A stretch of DNA of 64,000 bases, from contig NZ_JAPNKC010000001.1 in assembly GCF_026626705.1 (NCBI RefSeq), positions 1,426,001 through 1,490,000 on the forward strand, in the 5' to 3' direction. Below the pieces are notes generated by a model. That model saw only the letters and a program-made list of their open reading frames with translations. It made no database searches and was not told the origin of the DNA. Below are positions 45,501 through 52,060 of the stretch, in pieces. The stretch's first letter is position 1. The number at the start of each line of letters is the position of its first letter. The position numbers and the translations under genes were made by a program. The DNA comes from Pyxidicoccus sp. MSG2 (GTDB lineage: Bacteria > Myxococcota > Myxococcia > Myxococcales > Myxococcaceae).

Positions 45501-46035
45501 GAGCCTCGACCGGGCCGATGCGGCCCTGCGCCAGGCCTTCGAGCGTGGCCCCCGGGAGCCCCTGGCCTGGCTCGCCCAGGGCGAGGCGCGGGGGCTGCGG
45601 GCCCGCTGGCTCGCGCGCCAGCATCCGGCGCATGCCGGGGACTTCGAGCAAGCCGCCCACGCCTTCGAGAAGGCGCTCGAGCTGGAGCCCCAGCGCCTGG
45701 ACTACCGCGTCGCCTTCGGCCACTTCTGCCGCGAGTGGGCCGTGTGGCTGAAACAGGCCGCGCTGGAGCCGCGCCCCGCCCTGGAGCGCGGCCTCGCGCT
45801 GGCGGACGAGGTGCTGGCCGCGCGCCCCCGCTGGGCGGACGCGCTGCTGCTGCGCGCGAGCCTGCGTGAAGAAGCCGGGCTCACACGCGAGGCCCGCGAG
45901 GACCGCGAGCGGGCCCTCGCGCTGAACCCCCGACTCACGGCGACGCACCCGCTTCAGGGCCAGGGCCCGTTGCCACCTCCAGCGTCCCCGTCCTCGAGTC
46001 GTGGGGCATCTCGGGACACCCCTCCGCAGCCTTGA
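42580..46035 (+). CDS. Ser/Thr protein kinase with membrane helix and large TPR domain
   Basis: 1151 residues. A Pro/Ala N-terminus (1-35) precedes the kinase domain (38-305): loop GQGGMGQVF (46-54), Lys68, HRDLKPGN (154-161), DFGLAR (178-183) and MAPEQ. A helix at about 323-346 crosses the membrane. Some 800 residues of TPR-like repeats follow, with typical LGIAYL, LEKALSAARAAMRL and ALDTSRELNPRNY words. They should lie outside the cytoplasm if topology follows the usual Pkn plan, possibly as a sensor. The last 100 bp overlap the cupredoxin gene on the other strand. A TAGATT element lies 34 nt before the ATG. Confidence 0.92.
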   Translation: MSGAVGDEAAGAATLEGPPAPRPPSLEAPVFPVPGWERYQGVRFLGQGGMGQVFLAYDPRLRRHAALKFVREADSGLTRRVLSEARAQARVEHERVCQVYEVGEVQGRAFIAMQYVDGVPLNQLAGQLTLEQAALLLRDAAEGVHAAHRAGLIHRDLKPGNILVERTEDGRLKPYVMDFGLARDWKAPGLTATGEVLGTPHYMAPEQARGEVSRLDRRADVYSLGATLYTLLTGQPPIPGDNGLEVLSNIATVEPRPPRALNPALPVDLEAIVLKCLEKERAARYDSARALAEDLDRFISGEPVRARPSGPGQRLRKALRKHRIVVGVAAAALLAVALAAVQVVLTRQEASRRERLSRQFTERVERIEALARYSGLSQLHDTRADREALRGHMRALEAEIHEAGALAVGPGHYALGRGALALGDEALAREHLEAAWSQGFREPRVAWSLALVMGHLYQEQLLEAERLRAPAQREARKQDVQRLYRAPALEWLRQSQGADVPSPEYVAALLAFYEDRLDEALARLDAMRDRLPWFHEAPLLRGDILQARATRRWNQGDRVGALADFEAGRRACTAAAATGESVPEVHRSLARLEYTAMVMELYSQGDVLPPFTRGLEAVARALQADPDFGLARVLEARFHNRLAEYRMGRGGDVEEPLEKALSAARAAMRLVPEPPRARMEQVQSLWRRARALQARALDPSAPLRQAVVLLESIPPKDQDYEFHATRGLVFKIQADYEDEQGEDSRAHRGEAIAAYREAIRLDARLPDAWINLGIAYLTRATRPRAGAPLEDLEQARAALDTSRELNPRNYVPCFLGGTLHLELAQRRRDQGGDAGPDLATALRFFDDGLRINDRIAQLHNGRSAVLLEQAREAWDSGHAPYPSLEQAVLAARQAIEVAPQQGFGHHNLGEALAERATFLARSGGDPRPDLQAAETAYQQASALLPGGAHYPASLARVHVRRAAFELEHAREPRKSLDRADAALRQAFERGPREPLAWLAQGEARGLRARWLARQHPAHAGDFEQAAHAFEKALELEPQRLDYRVAFGHFCREWAVWLKQAALEPRPALERGLALADEVLAARPRWADALLLRASLREEAGLTREAREDRERALALNPRLTATHPLQGQGPLPPPASPSSSRGASRDTPPQP

Positions 46036-46438
46036 TGGTGAAGACGCCCTCCGTCTTGAAGACCCGGTCGGTCTTCCCTTCGCGAGGCAACAACAGGCCG
46101 AAGTACGGCTCGGGTCCATGGACGGTGACGAGGGTCTCCTCTTCGCACAGGTTGATGAACCGGACCGTGCCCCCCACCTCGAGGCACCGGGACGGAATGA
46201 AGACGATGCCCTTTCCGCTGAAGTCGATGACCACCTCGTGGTGATAGCTCTTGCACCGGGTGGGCGCCGGGTCGGGCGGTAGCGGCTCCTCCGCGGCCTC
46301 TGACGTCGCGCCCACCACGAACCCGGCGAACGACAGCCCCAGCAGCAGTCCCGTCACCAGCAAGCGCGCCAGGGCCTGCCTCACACCGCGTTGCGACACC
46401 TCGGACGCATGACTCCGCAGCTCGGCTCTCTGATTCAT
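45935..46438 (-). CDS. Exported cupredoxin-like (plastocyanin-fold) protein
   Basis: 167 residues from ATG 46438, preceded by GGGAG at 8 nt; an in-frame start at 46474 is possible. A hydrophobic segment (about 25-48) serves as signal or anchor. The mature part has a small beta sandwich with HHEVVIDFSGKGIVFIP, GGTVRFINLCEEETLVTVHG and a final GCPEMPHDSRTGTLEV. The Cys-x3-Met/His arrangement resembles a cupredoxin copper site, though ligand spacing is not a textbook match. Copper binding is therefore a guess. The 3' end overlaps the opposite-strand kinase gene by 101 bp. Confidence 0.6.
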   Translation of the reverse strand: MNQRAELRSHASEVSQRGVRQALARLLVTGLLLGLSFAGFVVGATSEAAEEPLPPDPAPTRCKSYHHEVVIDFSGKGIVFIPSRCLEVGGTVRFINLCEEETLVTVHGPEPYFGLLLPREGKTDRVFKTEGVFTIKAAEGCPEMPHDSRTGTLEVATGPGPEAGASP

Positions 46439-46533
46439 CGCGTTGGCTCCCACGTCGGACTCGGGCATGAACACCGGATATCCCAGAAGTCCAACGCTCC
46501 GCGCCAGCAGAGGCCTCCCGGCCCCGGTTGCCC

Positions 46534-48150
46534 CTAGACGAGGCCGAGCTCCTTCACGCGACGCCCCAGCGCGCGCTTCGACACCTGGAGGCGCCGGGTC
46601 ATCGCATCCAGGTCCCCCTGGGACTCGTGGAAGCAGCGGGTGATTTCCTCGGCGCTCAGCTCCCCGGCGGTCCGCAGGTTCGGGCTCCTGTCTATCAAGG
46701 TGTAGATGGAGGACCGGTGGATGCGGAGCTGGTCGGCGGCGGCCTGGAAGTCCCAGTCGTTCTCATGAAGTGCGGCCAGCAGCTCCGCCTCGGAAATCCC
46801 GGAGGGCTTGCGGCGGGGCGCGGCGGGGGCCTCGGCCGGCGGGGCGGCGGCGACGGGGCGGCCCGGGGGCGCCGGCTTCGCCAGGGACAGCTCCTGCTCG
46901 AGCTGGGTGTCGAGCCGCAGGCACGGCTGGCCACGGTTGCCGATGACGAGCTGCCGCACGACGTTGCGCAGCTCGCGGATGTTGCCTGACCACGGGTGGC
47001 CCACCAGGCGCGCGGCCAGCGCCGGCGGGAGCCAGGGCTCGGCATAGGGCTCCGCGGGCTTCAGCCGTCCGGCCTCTCCCAGCGCCTCCAGCTCCGCGCG
47101 AGCGAAGTGGTGGAACAGCAGCCCGATGTCCTCCCGCCGCTCCCGCAGCGGCGGCACGCGGATGGAGTAGCCGGCCAGCCGGTGCAGCAGCGGCGCCTTG
47201 AAGCGCCCCGCTTGGATCTGCTCCTCCAGGTGCGCATCCGTCGCGGCGACGAGCCGCACGTCGACGGCGACGGGAGTGCGCTCGCCCACGGGGTAGAGCT
47301 GCCCCGTCTCCAGCACCCGCAGCAGCATCACCTGCACCTCGGGGGGCGCCTCGCCCACCTCGTCCAGGAACAGCGTTCCCCCATGGGCGGCCTGGAAGAA
47401 GCCGGGCTCGTCCCGCACCGCGCCGGTGAAGGCCCCCTTGCGCGCGCCAAACAGCTCCGCGGCGGCCAGCTCACGGGGGATGGCGCCCAGGTTCACACTG
47501 ACGAACGGCCTGTCCTTGCGCGGGCCGTGCCGGTGGATGGCCTGGGCGATGAGCTCCTTGCCCGAGCCCGTCTCTCCTCGGATGAGCACCGGCACGTCCA
47601 GGTCCGCCACCCGGCGGATGTGCTGGCGCACGCGCTGGAGCCCCACGCTGCTGCCCACCATGCCCAGTGCGTCCTCGGCCTGCTTCGCCGCGGCGTCCGC
47701 CAGGTGCAGCACCAGCAGCACGCGCCCGGCCAGCTCCAGTGGCACGCCCTCGGCCACCTCCTGGGCCGTCAGCTCCCACGGCTCGCGCAACACCTCGCCG
47801 CCGACGGCCACGCGGCCTCCTTCGCTCGGCTCCAGCCGGACGCCGCCCTCCGCCGCGCCCGGCGCGAAGACGAGCGGCTTGCGGCTCAGGAAGGGGTCGG
47901 CCAGGTGCAGGCCCAATGCCCCCCCGGGCCGCAGGAAGTCCGGTTCGTTGCGGGACAGGTGCACCGGGCGGCCCGCGGTCAGCGACTCCAGCAACAGCCG
48001 CTCACCGACGCGATGGGCCTGCGGGTGCGCGGCGATGGTCAGTGCCGGGACGAGCCGGGAGCCCTCCGTGGTGAGCGGGCTTCGCGAGGCATCGGCCGTG
48101 GAGTGGTCCCACGCCGGGGGACGGGGCTGGGAGGACACGGCCCGAAGCAA
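46534..48150 (-). CDS. Sigma-54 enhancer-binding protein with N-terminal degenerate FHA domain
   Basis: 538 residues. Start TTG 48150 has GGAAG 6 nt upstream; GTG 48138 is an alternative. Residues about 30-150 resemble an FHA domain (VHLSRNEP, DPFLSRKP, GGRVAVGGEVL) but the conserved SxxH His is missing. The AAA+ domain has Walker A GETGSGKE (192-199), the sigma-54 contact loop GAFTGA (239-244), and Walker B TLFLDE. A Fis-type HTH is at the C-terminus (about 495-538, LDAMTRRLQVSKRALGRRV). FHA-type activators in myxobacteria are thought to answer Ser/Thr kinases. A kinase gene lies close by, and a -24/-12 promoter faces the other way at 48253. Confidence 0.92.
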   Translation of the reverse strand: MLRAVSSQPRPPAWDHSTADASRSPLTTEGSRLVPALTIAAHPQAHRVGERLLLESLTAGRPVHLSRNEPDFLRPGGALGLHLADPFLSRKPLVFAPGAAEGGVRLEPSEGGRVAVGGEVLREPWELTAQEVAEGVPLELAGRVLLVLHLADAAAKQAEDALGMVGSSVGLQRVRQHIRRVADLDVPVLIRGETGSGKELIAQAIHRHGPRKDRPFVSVNLGAIPRELAAAELFGARKGAFTGAVRDEPGFFQAAHGGTLFLDEVGEAPPEVQVMLLRVLETGQLYPVGERTPVAVDVRLVAATDAHLEEQIQAGRFKAPLLHRLAGYSIRVPPLRERREDIGLLFHHFARAELEALGEAGRLKPAEPYAEPWLPPALAARLVGHPWSGNIRELRNVVRQLVIGNRGQPCLRLDTQLEQELSLAKPAPPGRPVAAAPPAEAPAAPRRKPSGISEAELLAALHENDWDFQAAADQLRIHRSSIYTLIDRSPNLRTAGELSAEEITRCFHESQGDLDAMTRRLQVSKRALGRRVKELGLV

Positions 48151-48167
48151 AGCAGACTTCCAGCGTC

Positions 48168-48206
48168 ACTTCCACGCGTCGGAACTCCGTTTTCACGCGT
48201 GAAAAC
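48168..48206. promoter_or_regulatory. Two ACGCGT-centred sites 21 bp apart (putative activator UAS)
   Basis: The right site (48189-48206) is a perfect 18-bp palindrome, GTTTTCACG-CGTGAAAAC. The left (TTCCACGCGT core, 48170-48179) matches its half-site at 9 of 10 bases. Centres are 21 bp apart, two helical turns, and lie about 80 and 100 bp upstream of the start expected from the sigma-54 promoter at 48253. Confidence 0.6.
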
Positions 48207-48252
48207 AGCCCGCCGCCCCGGCCCGGGAGGACGGCCTCCTGTGAACGGGCCG

Positions 48253-48268
48253 TGGCACGCCGGCTGCT
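48253..48268 (+). promoter_or_regulatory. Sigma-54 (-24/-12) promoter of the discoidin lipoprotein gene
   Basis: TGGCACG-N4-CTGCT matches the consensus TGGCACG-N4-TTGC(A/T) at every fixed position but one, with correct spacing. Transcription would start near 48279, about 60 nt before ATG 48341. Confidence 0.65.
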
Positions 48269-48340
48269 CTGGGCCCCGTCACGCGGTCGCGGCTCGCCGG
48301 CATCTCGCCGGCCACCAGCGCTCGTGCGTCCCCCCACGAC

Positions 48341-51067
48341 ATGGCCCTTTCACGAACGTTCATACGCCCCTGGCTCTCATGCCTCGCGGGCGCCGCGCTC
48401 CTCGGCGCGTGCTCGACGGAAGCCCCCACCGACACCCCGCCACCCGACGACACCCCCGTCGCCAGCGTGCGGGAAGCAGTGAGCACCCTCCCCAACCTCG
48501 CGCTCGGCAAACCGACGACGCAGTCGAGCATCTACCCGGGCGGCGGCGGCGAGGCGGCGCTCGCGGTGGACGGCATCACCAACGGTGACTGGAGCGCAGG
48601 CTCCGTCACCCACTCCGACTACGAGGCCCATCCCTGGTGGCAGGTCGACCTCCAGGGCACGTACGCCCTCTCCACCGTGGTCCTCTACAACCGCACCGAC
48701 TGCTGCTCGGACCGGCTCCAGTACGTCTGGGTGCGCGTCTCCGAGGACGGGACGAACTGGCAGGACATCCCCCCCGCGCCGGGCACCGCGCCGACGCAGA
48801 CCACCGTCACCATCAACCGCCCGGCGAGGTACGTCCGCGTACAGCTCCACAGCACCACTGCCACGGCCCTGAGCCTCGCCGAGGTCCAGGTCTTCCAGTC
48901 CTTCAACCTCGCGCTCGGCAAGCCGACGACGCAGTCGAGCGTCTACCCGGGCGTCGGCGGCGCGGCAGCGCTCGCGGTGGACGGCTCCACCAACGGTGAC
49001 TGGAGCGCAGGCTCCGTCACCCACACCAACCACCAGGCCCAGCCCTGGTGGCAGGTCGACCTCCAGGGCGCGCAACCCATCTCCACCGTGGTCCTCCACA
49101 ACCGCACCGACTGCTGCTCGGACCGGCTCCAGAACTTCCGGGTGCGTGTCTCCGAGGACGGGACGAGCTGGCAGGACTTCCCCTACACGGGCACCGCGCC
49201 AACGCAGACCCCCTTCACCATCAACCGCCCGGCGAGGTACGTCCGCGTACAGCTCGACGGCACCAACGCCCTGAGCCTCGCCGAGGTCCAGGTCTTCGCT
49301 CCCCAATCGCCCGGGACGGCGGCCCGCGTGGGCAACGTCGTGTATGGCCACTGGAGCAGCTCCGGCGGACGGTCCCCGTCCAGCCCGGCCAACCGGAAGC
49401 TCCTCGTGGACGTCTCCGGACCGAGCGAAGAGGTGACGTTCCAGCTCACCTCGTCCGCCAATGCCTATCTCTACCTGCTGGACGCGAACGACAACGTGCT
49501 CGCGGAGGATGACAACGGTGGAGGAGGCACCCACGCGCGGCTCACCCGTATGCTTCCGGAGGGAACCTACAAGCTGGTCGCGGCGACCCGCGACCCCGGC
49601 CAGAGCGCCGAGTTCACGGTCAGCGCGGACAGGGCCCTGCTGCGCTTCCCACAGCGCCTCCTCGTCCAGGCGACGAACCAGTTCGAGTGGATCTACAGCG
49701 ACATCAATTCGGGAGCCAAAGACGCCGTGACCGTCTACCGCGCGAAGCTCGACCCGCATCCGGGCTACTACTCGCTCGGAGACGTGGCCATGCCCGGCCA
49801 TGGCAACGCGCCCTGGATGACCTTCGTGGTGTCCGGCGAGGGGAATCTGCTCGCGCCTCCGACCGACTACCAGTGGATCTGGAACAACGAGGGCTCACCG
49901 GGAACCTACAGGGTTTCCTTCTGGGACCCCGTGCCTCCGGCGGGCTACACCTGCCTGGGCACCGTCACGACGCCGGGCTACGAAAAGCCCTCCACCCAGC
50001 TCATCCGGTGCGTGAAGAGCGAGTACGTGCTCCCGGGCACCTCCACCTATGTCTGGGACGACGCGGGCTCTCACGCGAAATACAACGTGAACCTGTCGCA
50101 GGTGGACCCCAAGGAGCACCGGGGCCTGAGCCTGTCCACCTTCAAGGGCCAGCAACACTACGGCCCTTCCGACCTCAGCCGCTTCTGGGTCCTCAACAAG
50201 AGCGCCACCGCCAACCCGGAGCTGCGGGGGCTGCCCGTGGACGGGCAGACGGCAATCCAGTTCGCGCCCCGCATCTGGCTGGACGGGGCGGAGTCCTACT
50301 TCCCCTCCTCGGTCGAGTACTTCCTGGCCAACGTGCGCGACAGGGACGGCTACCTGGTCACCAAGGAGCACCTGGATTGTGACTCCTGCACGAACCCGCC
50401 GTTCCTCAAGGGCCAGAATCCGGAACAGAAGCACGTGCCGCTCTATGTGGAGGTCGTCCACCGCACGCAAGGAGACAAGCCCACGAACATCACCGACCTC
50501 ATCTACTGGACCGTCTACCCGTACAACAATGGCAAGCGGGTGTGTCTCGGCTTGTACGATTACTGGATTGGATGCATGGGCGAGTACTCCACCTTCGGCA
50601 ACCACGTGGGAGACCTGGAGCACATGACGCTGCGGCTCATCGATGGCCGGCCGCACCAGGTGTTCCTGAGCCAGCACTCGGGAGGGCAGACGCTGCTCTA
50701 CGGCTCCAAGTGGCTGACCCTCCTGGGCTGGAACCCGGAGCTCTACGCGGCGCTGGGCTCGCATGGCCTCTACCCGGAGCCGGGCCGGCACACCTACAGG
50801 GAGCTCGTCAACGGGGACTCCCTCTTCGACGATACCAGCCGCGGAATCCGCTGGGACGGGTGGGTGCAGCCGGTCGTCTTCCCCTGGCAGGAGCCGGGCA
50901 CGTACACCGGCAGCCTGGCCTGGCTCAACATCACGAGCCGATGGGGCAACCCCAAGTCGGGCTGTGTAATCTCCGAGCGCTGGACCGGCGAGTGCGTGCT
51001 CAACTCCGGGCCGGAAGCGCCCATGATGAGGGACTTCGCGCATCCACCGGCCCTGATGCTGGAGTGA
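48341..51067 (+). CDS. Surface lipoprotein with two discoidin (F5/8 type C) domains and a Vps62-like domain
   Basis: 908 residues. The signal peptide ends with lipobox LLGAC (Cys about 26). Two nearly identical discoidin domains (about 50-185 and 188-320) share NLALGKPTTQSS, NGDWSAGSVTH, PWWQVDLQG and RPARYVRVQL. They are followed by a beta domain of the pre-peptidase C-terminal type (325-430), a middle region (430-620) and a C-terminal Vps62-like domain (about 680-830) with WTVYPYNNGK and GNHVGDLEHMTLRL. Discoidin domains bind carbohydrate, so surface or matrix attachment is likely. Divergent from the sigma-54 activator and preceded by a matching promoter. Confidence 0.85.
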   Translation: MALSRTFIRPWLSCLAGAALLGACSTEAPTDTPPPDDTPVASVREAVSTLPNLALGKPTTQSSIYPGGGGEAALAVDGITNGDWSAGSVTHSDYEAHPWWQVDLQGTYALSTVVLYNRTDCCSDRLQYVWVRVSEDGTNWQDIPPAPGTAPTQTTVTINRPARYVRVQLHSTTATALSLAEVQVFQSFNLALGKPTTQSSVYPGVGGAAALAVDGSTNGDWSAGSVTHTNHQAQPWWQVDLQGAQPISTVVLHNRTDCCSDRLQNFRVRVSEDGTSWQDFPYTGTAPTQTPFTINRPARYVRVQLDGTNALSLAEVQVFAPQSPGTAARVGNVVYGHWSSSGGRSPSSPANRKLLVDVSGPSEEVTFQLTSSANAYLYLLDANDNVLAEDDNGGGGTHARLTRMLPEGTYKLVAATRDPGQSAEFTVSADRALLRFPQRLLVQATNQFEWIYSDINSGAKDAVTVYRAKLDPHPGYYSLGDVAMPGHGNAPWMTFVVSGEGNLLAPPTDYQWIWNNEGSPGTYRVSFWDPVPPAGYTCLGTVTTPGYEKPSTQLIRCVKSEYVLPGTSTYVWDDAGSHAKYNVNLSQVDPKEHRGLSLSTFKGQQHYGPSDLSRFWVLNKSATANPELRGLPVDGQTAIQFAPRIWLDGAESYFPSSVEYFLANVRDRDGYLVTKEHLDCDSCTNPPFLKGQNPEQKHVPLYVEVVHRTQGDKPTNITDLIYWTVYPYNNGKRVCLGLYDYWIGCMGEYSTFGNHVGDLEHMTLRLIDGRPHQVFLSQHSGGQTLLYGSKWLTLLGWNPELYAALGSHGLYPEPGRHTYRELVNGDSLFDDTSRGIRWDGWVQPVVFPWQEPGTYTGSLAWLNITSRWGNPKSGCVISERWTGECVLNSGPEAPMMRDFAHPPALMLE
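48493..49297 (+). repeat. Tandem duplication encoding the two discoidin domains
   Basis: Copy 1 (48493-48895) and copy 2 (48904-49297) are offset by 411 bp and nearly identical in long stretches, including silent positions. This points to a recent intragenic duplication or ongoing gene conversion. Confidence 0.85.
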
Positions 51068-51076
51068 AGGAGCTGA

Positions 51077-51110
51077 CGCCCGCACTCCCAGGGAACGAGG
51101 CGTGCGGGCG
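51077..51110. terminator. Bidirectional hairpin between convergent genes
   Basis: CGCCCGCAC and GTGCGGGCG form a perfect 9-bp stem with a 16-nt loop between the discoidin lipoprotein and the EamA transporter. Confidence 0.6.
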
Positions 51111-51124
51111 GCGGGGCCTGGACG

Positions 51125-52060
51125 TCAGTCCGCCGCCGGCACCATGTCCGGCGGCGGGGGCTTCTGAAGGGCCTCTTCGCGGGCCATCAGCACCACGCCA
51201 ACCAGGGCCATGCCTCCACCGAGGAGCTGCACCTGGTCGGGTGTCTCGCTCAGCAGCAGCACGGCCCACAGCGTGGCCAGCACCGGCTCGCCGAGGGCCG
51301 CCACCGAGACGAAGGGCGCGGACAGGTGGCGCACGGAGGCGTTGAGCATCGAGTGGCCGATGAGCTGCGGCACCACGGCCAGCCCCACGAGCACCCACCA
51401 GGTGCGCGGCGTGAAGCCCGTGAGCGGCGAGTCCACGAAGGCGTGCGTCACCATCAGCGCCACCGCGGCCACCGAGTACACGACGCCCACGTACGTCCCC
51501 AGGGACATCGCCTCGCGCACGCGCCGGCCGATGACGAAGTACGCCGCGGCCAGAATCGCGCCCAGCACCGCGAGCATGTCGCCCCAGAGTGACTGTCCTC
51601 CCAGCGCGAAGTCCCGCGCGCCGATGAGCACGCTGCCCGCGAGGCACAGGCCGATGGCGCCGAGCCCACGCGGGCCCACGCGCTCGGACAGGGACATCCA
51701 GGCGAACAACATCACCCAGACGGGCGTCGTGGTGACGAGCGCCACCGAGCTGGCCACGGTGGTGTACTGCAGGGACGCAATCCACGTCGCGAAGTGCAGC
51801 GCCAGGGCCAGCCCGGACAGCACCAGCCAGCCCCACGTGCGTGCGTTGAGCGCGGCCAGCTCGGCGCGGCCTCGCAGCAGCGCCAGGAGCAGCAGCGGAA
51901 CGGAAGCGAAGGTGAGACGCCACGCGGAGATGGCCAGGGACGGCGCCTCCGCGAAGCGGATGAGCGGAGCGGCCCAGGACACGGCCACCACGCCCAGCAC
52001 CAGCCCTCCGTAGACCCGGGCCCGTGAAGGGCTCGGAGTCCTCGGAGTCGGAAGGCTCAA
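51125..52060 (-). CDS. EamA/DMT family transporter
   Basis: 311 residues, about ten membrane helices in two EamA halves (about 15-140 and 155-290). Hallmarks include WAAPLIRF in helix 1, the LALHFATWIASLQYTTVA segment and VALVTTTPVWV in the first half, and PQLIGHSMLNASVRHL and ALGEPVLATLWAVLLLSE in the second. The start is TTG 52060, overlapping the pcnB stop (TTGA). The family exports amino acids, nucleosides or other metabolites; the cargo is unknown. Confidence 0.88.
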   Translation of the reverse strand: MSLPTPRTPSPSRARVYGGLVLGVVAVSWAAPLIRFAEAPSLAISAWRLTFASVPLLLLALLRGRAELAALNARTWGWLVLSGLALALHFATWIASLQYTTVASSVALVTTTPVWVMLFAWMSLSERVGPRGLGAIGLCLAGSVLIGARDFALGGQSLWGDMLAVLGAILAAAYFVIGRRVREAMSLGTYVGVVYSVAAVALMVTHAFVDSPLTGFTPRTWWVLVGLAVVPQLIGHSMLNASVRHLSAPFVSVAALGEPVLATLWAVLLLSETPDQVQLLGGGMALVGVVLMAREEALQKPPPPDMVPAAD

